From Anaerolineae bacterium (GTDB lineage Bacteria; Chloroflexota; Anaerolineae; Aggregatilineales; UBA2796), in assembly GCA_019637555.1 (NCBI GenBank), contig JAHBVK010000013.1, positions 54,583 through 118,582 of the forward strand: 64,000 bases of DNA, given 5' to 3'. Positions 44,663-53,680 of this stretch are shown here, in pieces. Under the pieces are notes generated by a model, which did not search any database, was not told the DNA's origin, and saw only the letters and a list, made by a program, of their open reading frames with translations. Position numbers and translations under genes: made by a program. Position 1 is the first letter of the stretch, and every line of letters starts with the position of its first letter.

Positions 44663-47338
44663 CTACAAATTCTGCTCTTTGATCGTGTCCACGATGTTGT
44701 CGTTGCGTATCATCGCGCCAGAGACCATCATGGTGACGAAGACGATGGCGAGGATGCCAGCGACGCAGATCAAGATCGCCGCCCACGGCAGACTGAAAGC
44801 AAAGGTACTCACCGTATCGAACTGGAAGTAGATAAACACACTCAGGGCGATCCCTATGGGCAGACCATAGAGCAGGGCGGTCAGCCCGTAGAATAGGCTC
44901 TCGTAGCGCAGCATACGCCGGAAGCCGCCCGGCGTTAGCCCAACTGACTTGAGCATGGCGAACTCGCGTCGGCGCAGCTTGATGCTGGTATCCAGCGTGT
45001 TGATGATGTTGGTTACCCCGATCAGAGTGATTAACGTTAAGAAGCCGTAGAAGAACAGGTTGGTCAGCAAGGTTGTCAGATTGCTGTTCTTATTGAAGTC
45101 TGCCATTGAATAGTACGAAAAATTGCCGCCTACTGTAGCTTTATAGAGCCGTTGGATGGCAGCCAATGCCGCTTCCGGGTCATTGCTCTTGACGGTCATG
45201 TTCCCGGAAGCAATTGGTCCTAGCTGCAGCATCCGCTCGCTCAAACCGTCAAAGACAGCGTCCGAGACGATCATTTCGGGGACGAGCGTTACTCCCATAA
45301 AGCCGAGAGGTGTCTCCTGCGTGACCGCTCCTACTGTCCACATTAAGCTGGCTGTTGCTTCGTCCCCAGTTCCAGCTTGGGGAGATGACCATCCATCCAT
45401 CTTAGAGGCAGTCATCGTATCGCCCGACTTCAGGTTGAACAGGTCAAAATCGTAAATCTTTCCGTTCTGGCGCAGGCTGGCGTGATTGAGCAGAATTCCA
45501 ATCGGTACTGATGGATCAGAATACTGCTGCAAGTCCAGTCCGAGCTGCGCGGCGTAGCGGGCGAACTCGGATGTACCTACCGCACACACCTTCAACACAA
45601 ATTGGTATGAACCGTCCTCTACAGGACGGGGCAAATTATCGAGTTTAAGGTTGTTCAGTTCTTGAATGGCTTGGTAAGCCGCATCGGTTATTCCCGCTCG
45701 CGGGGGGATGTACTCCTCATGAGCACAGCGTACGAAGGCAACTCGCTGCACTTCCGGCAGTTGGCTGACCAGTTCGGCGAAGTCGTTGGCGTGACTTTGA
45801 CGATAGTCCAAGTCGATTTGCAGGTCGTAATTCATTGCTCTGACCGCCGCGTTTTGGGTGGTGTTGGTGTACAGCGTCAGGGAATTGAACGCTACAAATA
45901 AGATGATACTGATCATGAGCGATAGTAACGTGGTGAGGTATCGCTTACGGTCTCGCCGGAGCGATTTGAGTGCAAGCTCGCCCTCGAACCCGAACACACT
46001 CCGGATCAGCGGGTTGGTGCGCAAATTGAGGGGCGTGCCCTCTTCGATGTCGCCAATCTGGCGGATGGCATCAATGGGCGAAACCCTTGATGCACGTCGG
46101 GCAGGGAGCCAAGCCGAGAGCAAGATGGTTACCGCAGAAAACAGAACGGATAAGCCGATGATAGTAGGCGAGACTACCAACTGCATCCCCTGCTCCGCTT
46201 CAAGGATTAACTGGGCGACGATCCCTTGGGTAAGCTTCAGCAGGATCGCCACCCCGACAATGGCGCCCAAGATACCCAACGGGATGCCAATCGCCGCGAT
46301 CACTCCGGCTTCCAGCAGCACGGTCCGGTGGATCTGCGCCGAGGTGGCACCGACGCTGGCAAACATGCCGAACTGCTTCTTACGCTCACCAATCGAGATG
46401 GCGAAAGCATTGTAAATCACGAAGGCAGAGCCACATACAATTAGGGCAGTCAGGGTGGCGAGGATCATCGGGAAGAACCGGGCATAGTTAGAACGTCCAC
46501 TGCCGCCCATCCAGCCCAACAGGTCCTGATTGTAGACGATATTTTCGGGCTGTCCGTCAGGTCCTTTGACCATTTCCAACCCGGCACGTTTTGCCATCTC
46601 CGGTACGCTGGTATCAACACTTTGCGGATCGCGGGCGAGGATCGAGATATCCACTTTGTCTGTTGCTGCCAATTGCGCCGGGTCGAGGTAGGTCAGAGCT
46701 GGAAAATCGGCAGGCATGCTGGTTTCATTGGACAGCGGCGCGATAACGCCGACTACAGTGTAGGTTTTGGAATTGGACGGAGTAAAGGTTTCCCCTTCTT
46801 GCAGAGAGACGAATTCTTCGCCACCCCAAGCCCTGACCATTTCATCGTGGTTGGGGATATTTCGCTGACCAAAAGTTACCTCTAATGTAGATCCGGGTTT
46901 CAGACTTAGACCAGAGTCCGCTATCATCACCGACGAAACTACTAGCTCATCCCCGTTTTGAGGAAGTCGTCCAGAAATCAGGGTGACGGGTCGGTTTTGG
47001 AAGGAAAGTGTGTCATAGGCAGTGATGTACAAGTAGGGTCTAACTATATTATTGCTGCCGTAAGTGGCGTTTCCGAGCCACTCACTGAACATGGCGGTCT
47101 GGACGGCGCTGTTTTCGGTGATATATTTCGCCTGTGCATAGGGCACGGCGAGGAACTGGGCATGCCAATTGCCTGACATGAAGATCTCGTGGTCGATCAT
47201 CAGCTTCTGAAAACTGACTCCCAGCAGAAATACCCCGCAGATCAGCGCCGACGACAGGATCACACCCAATATGGTCACCGCCGTACGCTTCTTATTGAGC
47301 CGTAGGTACTTCAGGGTATAGGTCGTTAGAATGTTCAT
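44663..47338 (-). CDS. FtsX-family ABC exporter permease
   Basis: 891 residues. One N-terminal membrane helix and a large extracytoplasmic domain precede the first FtsX core (about 290-420: I-Y-N-A-F-A-I-S-I-G-E-R-K-K-Q-F-G-M, W-L-P-A-R-R-A-S-R-V-S-P-I-D-A-I-R). Then comes a second extracytoplasmic part and a second FtsX core near the C-terminus (L-R-R-R-E-F-A-M-L-K-S-V-G-L-T). The layout resembles exporters that pair with a histidine kinase for antimicrobial-peptide resistance or cell-envelope work. Start overlaps the ATPase stop by 4 bases. The substrate is unknown. Confidence 0.85.
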   Translation of the reverse strand: MNILTTYTLKYLRLNKKRTAVTILGVILSSALICGVFLLGVSFQKLMIDHEIFMSGNWHAQFLAVPYAQAKYITENSAVQTAMFSEWLGNATYGSNNIVRPYLYITAYDTLSFQNRPVTLISGRLPQNGDELVVSSVMIADSGLSLKPGSTLEVTFGQRNIPNHDEMVRAWGGEEFVSLQEGETFTPSNSKTYTVVGVIAPLSNETSMPADFPALTYLDPAQLAATDKVDISILARDPQSVDTSVPEMAKRAGLEMVKGPDGQPENIVYNQDLLGWMGGSGRSNYARFFPMILATLTALIVCGSAFVIYNAFAISIGERKKQFGMFASVGATSAQIHRTVLLEAGVIAAIGIPLGILGAIVGVAILLKLTQGIVAQLILEAEQGMQLVVSPTIIGLSVLFSAVTILLSAWLPARRASRVSPIDAIRQIGDIEEGTPLNLRTNPLIRSVFGFEGELALKSLRRDRKRYLTTLLSLMISIILFVAFNSLTLYTNTTQNAAVRAMNYDLQIDLDYRQSHANDFAELVSQLPEVQRVAFVRCAHEEYIPPRAGITDAAYQAIQELNNLKLDNLPRPVEDGSYQFVLKVCAVGTSEFARYAAQLGLDLQQYSDPSVPIGILLNHASLRQNGKIYDFDLFNLKSGDTMTASKMDGWSSPQAGTGDEATASLMWTVGAVTQETPLGFMGVTLVPEMIVSDAVFDGLSERMLQLGPIASGNMTVKSNDPEAALAAIQRLYKATVGGNFSYYSMADFNKNSNLTTLLTNLFFYGFLTLITLIGVTNIINTLDTSIKLRRREFAMLKSVGLTPGGFRRMLRYESLFYGLTALLYGLPIGIALSVFIYFQFDTVSTFAFSLPWAAILICVAGILAIVFVTMMVSGAMIRNDNIVDTIKEQNL

Positions 47339-48018
47339 GCCCGCACCGCCTCATCACGCACAATGTGCCCGTCGCCGAAGGTGATGATGCGGTCAGCCTG
47401 AAGGGCAATGTCGCGGTCGTGAGTCACTAAGATCAGAGTCTGACGGTAGCGCTGGTTGGAGAGCTTAAGCAGTGCGATGATCTCCTTGGCATTAACGCTA
47501 TCGAGGTTGCCAGTCGGCTCGTCAGCCAGCATTAGCGCGGGATTATTGATCAGTGCACGACCAATGGAAACACGCTGTTGTTGCCCGCCTGATAGCTGGT
47601 TGGGCAGGTGCTTGATCCGATCGGTCAACCCTAGCGTCGCTACAATCTCATTAAGGCGCGTCTCGTCTAGTTTGCGTCCGTCCAGCAACAACGGCAATGT
47701 AATGTTCTCTTCCATGTTGAGAATGGGGATCAGGTTGTAGAACTGGTAGATCAGTCCGATCTGCCGCCTGCGGAAGATCGCCATTTGAGTCTGGTCAAGA
47801 CTGAAGATGTCAGTGCCATCTACCAGCACCTGTCCGGAGGTGGGCTTATCCACCCCACCCAGGATGTGCAGCAGGGTCGATTTGCCCGAGCCAGAAGCTC
47901 CAACGATGGCGACGAACTCACCCTTTGCTACGCTGAAGCTGACGTCATCTATCGCCTTGATCTGCGTATCGCCTTTTCCATATATCTTCGAAAGGTGACT
48001 CACCTTGAGAATTTCCAC
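47335..48018 (-). CDS. ABC exporter ATPase (LolD/MacB/BceA type)
   Basis: 227 residues, GTG start with GGAGG 6 bases upstream. Walker [12 protein letters not shown], signature [15 protein letters not shown], Walker [14 protein letters not shown] and H-loop L-V-T-H-D-R are intact. D-E-P-T-G-N-L-D marks the exporter subfamily that pairs with FtsX permeases. It is the first gene of the operon. The upstream region has three phased GTGAC repeats, so it is probably controlled by the adjacent two-component system. Confidence 0.92.
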   Translation of the reverse strand: MEILKVSHLSKIYGKGDTQIKAIDDVSFSVAKGEFVAIVGASGSGKSTLLHILGGVDKPTSGQVLVDGTDIFSLDQTQMAIFRRRQIGLIYQFYNLIPILNMEENITLPLLLDGRKLDETRLNEIVATLGLTDRIKHLPNQLSGGQQQRVSIGRALINNPALMLADEPTGNLDSVNAKEIIALLKLSNQRYRQTLILVTHDRDIALQADRIITFGDGHIVRDEAVRA

Positions 48019-48055
48019 TACATTCCTCCATGATTTTTACAGTACCGATAGTTAC

Positions 48056-48099
48056 AGCATAGCGATCACATGTGACCCTGCGGTGACTGCAATTGTGAC
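48056..48099 (-). promoter_or_regulatory. Promoter and response-regulator site of the exporter operon
   Basis: GTGAC at 48072-48076, 48083-48087 and 48095-48099 (11- and 12-bp steps), followed on the minus strand by TATGCT (48056-48061) as -10. The middle repeat falls where a -35 would be. This is the usual layout of an activator site for an OmpR-type regulator. Confidence 0.55.
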
Positions 48100-48242
48100 A
48101 ATTTATTCATTTGACATGACATAACGAGGTAACGGTGGATCAGATTGGAATTCTGGGAGAGATAGGAATTAGAGTAGACGTGCCAAGCCAAGTCACTTGA
48201 GGATCAACCCGACACTGTATCGCTAACAATAATGACCGCGTC

Positions 48243-49475
48243 CTAAACCACCCCGCGAAAAAAGCGTATCTCGAAGCTCGTCCCGATGCCGTGCTGGCTG
48301 CGGACGGCTATATCTCCGCCCTGAGCGTTGAAGATAGCTTTGGCTAGCGCCAAGCCGATGCCGACACTGTTCTGACCCGCATTTTTGCCGCGGTAAAAGC
48401 GATTGAAGATGTAAGGCAGATCCGCGCTGGGGATACCTTCGCCGTCATCGCTGACGATGATTTCCGCATATAGGGCGTTGGCGGTGTAGGTAATCTCGAT
48501 CTTTCCACCTTCGGAAGTGTGATCCACACAGTTTTTGATCACATTGGTCAAGGCTTCGGCGCTCCAGTTGAGGTCGCCAGTAAAGCTCGCTTCACCCTCC
48601 CCGCAGATTTCGAGACGCTGCTTTTTTATCTCTAGCGGGATCTCCAGCGGCTCCAGCGCGCGTCGCAGCAGATCTCGGAGTGCCACTGGTTCGCTCTTGA
48701 AAGCCGCTGTGCCAGCATCCAGCCGAGCAAGCTTCAGCAACGCTGCTACCAACCATTGGATGCGCCCAATTTGCGCTCTCAATCGCTCGACAAAGGCGCG
48801 CTGATCTGCTTCGGGTGGATCTTCGGTCAGCAGATCGGCAAGGACGCCCAGCGAGGTAAGGGGCGTCTTGATCTGATGGGAGATATCAGTAATCAGGTTG
48901 GAGAGGGCAGTCTTATCCTTGTGCAGCAGTTCAGCCTGCTCGCGCAGGCGCACAGTGACCTTGTATAGGTCATTCTTTAGCAGGCTGAAGCTGCCCTCGC
49001 CATTGTCGCGCACATCTAGGGCATAATCGCCAGCTTCGAGCCGGCGCAGGTAAGTCGAAAGCCCGGCTAATTGCGCGGAAATAGAGTGCCTATACCACGC
49101 CAGCAATACAGTGAATCCTGCGCAGGTTAGCCCGCTGAGCACCAACCCGGTTGGTAGCAGGCGCGCCATCAGATCGCCTCCGATGCCGCTCTGTGCTGCG
49201 CCCAGATTCTGCAGCCCATACCGCGTCAACACTTGGTGCCCAAGACTTACAGAATGATCATTCGGTTCGCTGAGTTCCCGCACCACCTGCGCTTCGACTT
49301 GAGGGTAGTTTTGTGTCACTGTGCCCACAATGGCAGCGTAGGTATCGATGAGCGCGCGGTTCATGTAGAAAGTCATTGCCAGACTGAGGACGACGGTCAG
49401 GAGGATCACAGACAGTGACAGTGCCATCACGCTAAAGAACAAACGTCGGGAGTCAGTGTGAGTGAGAAGACTCAT
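48243..49475 (-). CDS. Sensor histidine kinase
   Basis: 410 residues. Two membrane helices (about 14-38 and 105-128) enclose an extracytoplasmic loop of about 65 residues. A HAMP-like region precedes the phospho-acceptor H in L-I-S-D-I-S-H-Q-I-K-T-P-L-T-S-L. The ATPase part has N-box V-I-K-N-C-V-D-H, G1 V-S-D-D-G-E-G-I-P and G2 S-V-G-I-G-L-A-L-A-K. It phosphorylates the regulator encoded 1 base upstream and probably senses the exporter's substrate at the membrane. Confidence 0.93.
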   Translation of the reverse strand: MSLLTHTDSRRLFFSVMALSLSVILLTVVLSLAMTFYMNRALIDTYAAIVGTVTQNYPQVEAQVVRELSEPNDHSVSLGHQVLTRYGLQNLGAAQSGIGGDLMARLLPTGLVLSGLTCAGFTVLLAWYRHSISAQLAGLSTYLRRLEAGDYALDVRDNGEGSFSLLKNDLYKVTVRLREQAELLHKDKTALSNLITDISHQIKTPLTSLGVLADLLTEDPPEADQRAFVERLRAQIGRIQWLVAALLKLARLDAGTAAFKSEPVALRDLLRRALEPLEIPLEIKKQRLEICGEGEASFTGDLNWSAEALTNVIKNCVDHTSEGGKIEITYTANALYAEIIVSDDGEGIPSADLPYIFNRFYRGKNAGQNSVGIGLALAKAIFNAQGGDIAVRSQHGIGTSFEIRFFRGVV

Positions 49476-49476
49476 G

Positions 49477-50157
49477 TTAGTCGCCTGCCTTATAACCCAT
49501 ACCGCGCACAGTCCTGATCAGTAGGGGATTCTGAGGGTCGTCCTCAATCTTCTCGCGTAGGCGCTTGACATAGACCGTAAGCGTATTGTCGTTGACGAAA
49601 TCTTCATCTACATCCCAAATCTGGGAAAGGATCTGTGCGCGAGTGAGCAGCCGCCCTTGGTTGGCTGCCAGCGCAAGCAGCAAGCGGTATTCCAGCGCGG
49701 TCAGTAGTACCTCGTGCCCGTTCTTATATACCTTTGCCTGCTGGGTAACGACTGTTACGTCACCGAAGGTAAGGATGCGGTCAGATGTCTCGACTGACCC
49801 ACGGCGGCGCAGCACAGCATTCATGCGCGAAATCAGCTCACGCAGGCGGAATGGTTTGGTAAGGTAGTCATCTGCACCCAAGTCGAGACCGAGGACGATG
49901 CTGGCTTCTTCGTCGCGGGCAGAGAGAATGATAATAGGTGTATCCCTGATAGCGCGGATTTCTTTACATAGATCATAGCCAATGCCATCCGGAAGACCGA
50001 GATCGAGCAGCACCAGATCAAAGGAACTGTGCTTGAGCAGATCGCGGGCTTCCTCCAAGCGGTAAGCCAAGCTGACCTGGAAACCGTCTTGCTTGAGTGA
50101 GTATTCCACCCCCATGGCAATAGTGGCATCATCTTCAATGAAAAGGATAGTAGGCAT
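49477..50157 (-). CDS. OmpR-family response regulator
   Basis: 226 residues. Receiver domain with Asp9-Asp10, phospho-acceptor Asp52 (L-V-L-L-D-L-G-L-P-D-G), Ser at I-I-L-S-A-R and Lys in Y-L-T-K-P-F. The C-terminal winged HTH (about 130-226) ends R-T-V-R-G-M-G-Y-K. It is expected to bind direct repeats, and matching repeats lie before the exporter operon. It is transcribed first, then the kinase. Confidence 0.95.
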   Translation of the reverse strand: MPTILFIEDDATIAMGVEYSLKQDGFQVSLAYRLEEARDLLKHSSFDLVLLDLGLPDGIGYDLCKEIRAIRDTPIIILSARDEEASIVLGLDLGADDYLTKPFRLRELISRMNAVLRRRGSVETSDRILTFGDVTVVTQQAKVYKNGHEVLLTALEYRLLLALAANQGRLLTRAQILSQIWDVDEDFVNDNTLTVYVKRLREKIEDDPQNPLLIRTVRGMGYKAGD

Positions 50158-50394
50158 GGAAAGCTTCCTAGAATTCGAGTCTACGTACTCGGTAACTATA
50201 ACAATAGACCTATAGCACTCGGTTATACTACTTATTCCACGCTAGAAGCCTACCATTGCTAGATGAGAAGTTCATAACGCCGTTCGTGCATCAAGGGATG
50301 AACTATCAACGTTGTGCCGAGATCGTCATTCGTAACGTTCGGCTCCTAATTGGATCCAGTGCGAAGTATGTGGAACCAGCAAAATCTGCAGAAA
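50158..50394. other. Non-coding region between the response regulator and tRNA terminator
   Basis: About 240 bases. Promoter of the response regulator gene is expected here. No gene, repeat or RNA structure was recognised. Confidence 0.4.
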
Positions 50395-50430
50395 ACAAAA
50401 AAACGGCGTGGAAACGATACTTCCACCCGT
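50395..50430 (-). terminator. Intrinsic terminator of the tRNA cluster
   Basis: On the minus strand a 10-bp stem (one bulged base, 7-base loop) is followed by T7GT4. It lies 15 bases downstream of tRNA-Ile2. It marks the end of a three-tRNA transcript. Confidence 0.85.
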
Positions 50431-50444
50431 TAGTGTTTTGATTG

Positions 50445-50517
50445 TGGGCCCAGCAGGATTCGAACCTGCAACCATGCGGTTATGAGCCGCGTGCTCTAAC
50501 CGTTGAGCTATAGGCCC
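50445..50517 (-). tRNA. tRNA with CAU anticodon, probably Ile2
   Basis: 7-bp acceptor stem GGGCCTA/TGGGCCC, A discriminator, anticodon loop CTCATAA, T-loop TTCGAAT. The anticodon arm (G-C-G-G-CTCATAA-C-C-G-C) resembles bacterial tRNA-Ile2, whose C34 is modified to lysidine, more than elongator Met. CCA is not encoded. Confidence 0.85.
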
Positions 50518-50525
50518 TTTTCAAA

Positions 50526-50597
50526 AGCGGCTGACGGGATTCGAACCCGTGACGTTCACTTTGGAAGAGTGACATTCTACCACTGAATTACAGCCGC
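50526..50597 (-). tRNA. tRNA-Gly(UCC)
   Basis: 7-bp acceptor stem GCGGCTG/CAGCCGC, T discriminator, anticodon loop CTTCCAA, T-arm ACGGGTTCGAATCCCGT. CCA is not encoded. Eight bases separate it from tRNA-Ile2. Confidence 0.93.
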
Positions 50598-50634
50598 ATT
50601 TTAGTGCCAGCGTAAGACACAACTTACCACTGTG

Positions 50635-50707
50635 TCGGGGATGCCGGATTCGAACCGGCGACCTCACGGTCCCAAACCGTGCGCGCTACCAACTGCGCTA
50701 ATCCCCG
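50635..50707 (-). tRNA. tRNA-Pro(UGG)
   Basis: Acceptor stem CGGGGAT/ATCCCCG, A discriminator, D-arm AGCGCAGTTGGTAGCGC, anticodon loop TTTGGGA, T-arm GCCGGTTCGAATCCGGC. CCA is not encoded. It is the first tRNA of the cluster and follows the endonuclease stop by 5 bases. Confidence 0.93.
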
Positions 50708-50712
50708 TAATT

Positions 50713-51447
50713 CTAGTAAGTATACTCACGAAATTTGGTTATCTCAAGGGTCTGGATCAGGCTCTTTACTTTCGGTGTTGTCGAAAGTCGTGCAGTTTTC
50801 TTATAACGCTTGAATTCGTAGCCCAATAATTCAACGCCGCGAAGAAATGCCCGCATGATGTTCTCATTAAACGCAGTAAAATGACAATGCCAGCCTGTTG
50901 CCTCGCCGCGATTAATGACATAAATTCCACCGTCGGTTTCAATTAGCCCTCGTAGAAATGGTTTCACAAACTCAACAGTTTGGAATATCCACTCTGGCAC
51001 TTGAAATTCATTCTTTGCTTTTGAACCCGTCGGCAAGTTGAGGAGCACAGGCAAATCAGGGTTAATGAGACGGATGACTGTATAATTCCCCTGATTGGAA
51101 TGCTGAATACGAACATTGCCAGTAATCATCATTCGTAGCAAAGCCTCATATTTGATGATTAGTTCGGGATACCTATCATCACAAGTAATGATTAGTTCGA
51201 CAGTCGTTGCAAACTGATAGAGACACCCATCGCCTGAGATAATTCCTATCAGATACGCCAAATTCTCGGATGGCGGCAGCGGATCAGGGATTGCTCGTGT
51301 TTTACCTTCGTCGCTAAGTACTTTGGTGTTGTGTTGTCCCCAAGGCGAACAGATCAAGCAGTATCTTCGCTTGTTCAAAATACGCCGCTTGCCATCAATC
51401 CAAATGGCAGTTGGAAATGATGCGCCGCACTTTTCACAAACCATCAT
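50713..51447 (-). CDS. Free-standing LAGLIDADG homing endonuclease with zinc-finger N-terminus
   Basis: 244 residues. Two CxxC pairs at 4/7 and 30/33 form a predicted zinc finger. LAGLIDADG helix 1 is L-A-Y-L-I-G-I-I-S-G-D-G (63-74) and helix 2 F-L-R-G-L-I-E-T-D-G-G (164-174), so both active-site Asp (73 and 172) are kept. Two motifs in one chain mean a monomeric enzyme cutting an asymmetric site. It is not inside an intein or visible intron. Its stop lies 5 bases before tRNA-Pro, so it may depend on, or have spread into, the tRNA cluster. Diverges from rluD by 36 bases. Confidence 0.82.
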   Translation of the reverse strand: MMVCEKCGASFPTAIWIDGKRRILNKRRYCLICSPWGQHNTKVLSDEGKTRAIPDPLPPSENLAYLIGIISGDGCLYQFATTVELIITCDDRYPELIIKYEALLRMMITGNVRIQHSNQGNYTVIRLINPDLPVLLNLPTGSKAKNEFQVPEWIFQTVEFVKPFLRGLIETDGGIYVINRGEATGWHCHFTAFNENIMRAFLRGVELLGYEFKRYKKTARLSTTPKVKSLIQTLEITKFREYTY

Positions 51448-51483
51448 ACATAAAGTCTCACGCCAACTGGTAGAATTAGAGTT

Positions 51484-52410
51484 ATGTCAATTATATCTGT
51501 ACTCAACTTCACTCCAACGTCCGACGAGCAGGGCGAACGGCTAGATAAAGCAATCACAGCGCGGTTGGAAGCTGCTTCGCGCGTAAAAGTACAGCAGCTA
51601 ATCAAGGAAGGTTACGCGGCGGTCAATGGCAAAGTGGCGAAGGCATCTTACCGCTTGGAAGACGGTGACGCAGTATCCGTGCAACTGATCGACGCCATTA
51701 TCGCACCTGATGTCAGTGGTGAAGCCAAGCCTGAATCGCTGCCATTGGATGTACTCTACGACGATGACGACGTAGCGGTGATCAACAAGCCGGCGGGGAT
51801 GGTAGTGCATCCAGCAGCGGGACACAGTGGTGGCACGCTGGTAAACGCCATTCTCGCACGCTGGTCTCAGATCGCCTTTGTCGGTGGCGAGGGACGCGCT
51901 GGAATCGTACATCGATTGGATCGGGATACATCAGGCGTGATCGTCGTGGCAAAGACAGAGGCGGCTCGCTTAGCGCTGATGACACAATTCGCACAACGAA
52001 CGGTACAGAAGCGTTACATCGCGCTGGTCGAAGGTATCCCGAACACGCTCACTGGTGAGATCAACGCCCCGATTGCCCGCGATCCGCAACACCGTAAAAA
52101 GATGTCCGTAATTAAGGGCGGGCGCGAAGCGATAACTCACTTTCGCGTACTGCAAACCTACCAGAATCACAGCCTGCTAGAATGCTTGCCCAAGACCGGA
52201 CGCACACATCAGATCAGGGTGCATCTCGCGTTTATTGACCATCCCATTGTTGGCGATCCGGTGTATGGACGGCGGAAGCAGACGATCAAGCTAGGGCGGC
52301 ATTTCCTGCATGCGGAATCGATTACCTTCAAGCAACCTACCACGCATCAAGAAGTGACCGTCTCCGCGCCGTTACCGAGCGAACTAGCTGAGGTGCTGGA
52401 ACGTTTATGA
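51484..52410 (+). CDS. rluD: RluD-family 23S rRNA pseudouridine synthase
   Basis: 308 residues. N-terminal S4 RNA-binding domain (E-R-L-D-K-A-I-T-A-R-L near 18-28, R-V-K-V-Q-Q-L-I-K-E-G). Catalytic domain with V-I-N-K-P-A-G-M-V-V-H-P and G-I-V-H-R-L-D-R-D-T-S-G, where the Asp of H-R-L-D-x-D-T-S-G is the catalytic residue. L-P-K-T-G-R-T-H-Q-I-R-V-H-L closes the core. It isomerises uridines in 23S rRNA. RluC/RluD paralogues cannot be fully separated, but the S4 domain and length favour RluD. Confidence 0.92.
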   Translation: MSIISVLNFTPTSDEQGERLDKAITARLEAASRVKVQQLIKEGYAAVNGKVAKASYRLEDGDAVSVQLIDAIIAPDVSGEAKPESLPLDVLYDDDDVAVINKPAGMVVHPAAGHSGGTLVNAILARWSQIAFVGGEGRAGIVHRLDRDTSGVIVVAKTEAARLALMTQFAQRTVQKRYIALVEGIPNTLTGEINAPIARDPQHRKKMSVIKGGREAITHFRVLQTYQNHSLLECLPKTGRTHQIRVHLAFIDHPIVGDPVYGRRKQTIKLGRHFLHAESITFKQPTTHQEVTVSAPLPSELAEVLERL

Positions 52411-52519
52411 CTTCTACTAGCCCGTAGCGTCGATTTGTGGTATCATTTCTGCGCTATCGAACTGGTGTTCTATTGAATTGCAAGCCTTTCTGAGCAAAAA
52501 CAATCTCTGAGGAGTCTCG

Positions 52520-53680
52520 ATGCGTGAAATAACAGTAGCAACTGTACAGATGAAACCTGACCTCGGTAATCCAGAAAACAATCTGGTCAAGATGTCAGAC
52601 TATATTTCTACAATTGCATCTCAGCAGAAGGTCGATCTCATCGTTTTTCCTGAACTGATCACCAGCGGATACGAGTTAGGCGTGCAGTTCACTGAGCTTG
52701 CCCAGCGCGTCCCCGGTCCTGCCGTAAATCTGATGGCTCAACGAGCAGCAGATGTCGGTGTCTATATCGCTTTCGGGATGCCTACCAAGGAACGCGTTGA
52801 GAGTATCCTCTACAACTCAGCATTGTTGGTTGGACCGGAAGGTGAGTTGATCGGGCAGTACCACAAAGTCCACCTGCGCGGTGAGGAACGTATGGCGTTC
52901 CGCGAAGGCTACAAGTTGCCAGTCTTTGACACAGGCGAGATCGGTAGAATCGGCTTGATGGTCGGTTGGGACTTAGCGTTCCCCGAAGTAGCGCGGGCGA
53001 TGACGCTGGATGGTGCGGAGATCATTTGCGTGCTTTCCAACTGGGAAAGCTCCTACATTGATGAGTGGAAGACCTATGTGCGCGCACGCGCTTACGAGAA
53101 CGCCGTCTTTTTAGCAGCGGCGAATCGCGTGGGCAACGATGTCACCATGTCGTTCGGCGGCGAAAGCATGATCGTCGGTCCGCGCGGCAAACTGCACGCT
53201 TACCTCGACTCCGCTGAACCGGAGATCAAGAAGCAGCTTGAGATGGACTTGAAGAAGACGCTGGAATCTGGCGGTGATGTCAAAGCTAAGATCGAGGAAG
53301 TGAAGGACAAGCTAGAGGAAGCCAAGCAGAAGGCGGAAGATAAGAAAGACGCCAGCGCCAAGAAAGACGACGACAAGAAGGCTGACGAGAAAGCAGAAGC
53401 CAAGAAAGAGGCGGATGCTAAGGCTGAACAGAAGGATAAAGACAAAGAAAAGCCTGAGACAAAGAAGGAAATTGAAGCCAAGCGAGAGGAGTCAAAGGCT
53501 ATTGCTGTTCAGGCTCCATTGGTGGCTGAAGTGAAGGCAGATTTCAAGAAATTGGCAACCGCGGAAGGGTTTTGCGTCGCCCGCATCGATCTGGATGAAG
53601 TGCGCCGTTATCGTGAGGAATTCCAGACGCTGCAAACCCGCCAGCCAACAGTCTACAAGCAAATTGTCAAGCGTTACTAG
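52520..53680 (+). CDS. Nitrilase-superfamily protein lacking catalytic Cys, with Lys/Glu-rich insertion
   Basis: 386 residues, ATG 6 bases after GAGGAG. Carbon-nitrogen hydrolase fold: Glu45 in F-P-E-L-I-T-S-G and Lys116 in Y-H-K-V-H-L are kept. The nucleophile position in M-V-G-W-D-L-A-F-P-E is Gly149 (codon GGT, 52964-52966) instead of Cys, so classical amidase or nitrilase chemistry is not expected. A low-complexity Lys/Glu/Asp/Ala segment of about 118 residues (231-348) interrupts the domain before the last strand E-G-F-C-V-A-R-I-D-L. It is probably a binding or scaffold pseudoenzyme. A sequencing error is the main alternative for the Cys. Confidence 0.8.
   Translation: MREITVATVQMKPDLGNPENNLVKMSDYISTIASQQKVDLIVFPELITSGYELGVQFTELAQRVPGPAVNLMAQRAADVGVYIAFGMPTKERVESILYNSALLVGPEGELIGQYHKVHLRGEERMAFREGYKLPVFDTGEIGRIGLMVGWDLAFPEVARAMTLDGAEIICVLSNWESSYIDEWKTYVRARAYENAVFLAAANRVGNDVTMSFGGESMIVGPRGKLHAYLDSAEPEIKKQLEMDLKKTLESGGDVKAKIEEVKDKLEEAKQKAEDKKDASAKKDDDKKADEKAEAKKEADAKAEQKDKDKEKPETKKEIEAKREESKAIAVQAPLVAEVKADFKKLATAEGFCVARIDLDEVRRYREEFQTLQTRQPTVYKQIVKRY

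Noticed and set aside
43482..48018. BMP lipoprotein as the binding subunit of the adjacent ABC transporter
   Set aside because: The ABC proteins are of the FtsX exporter type, whereas BMP proteins serve RbsC-like importers. The proximity may be accidental.
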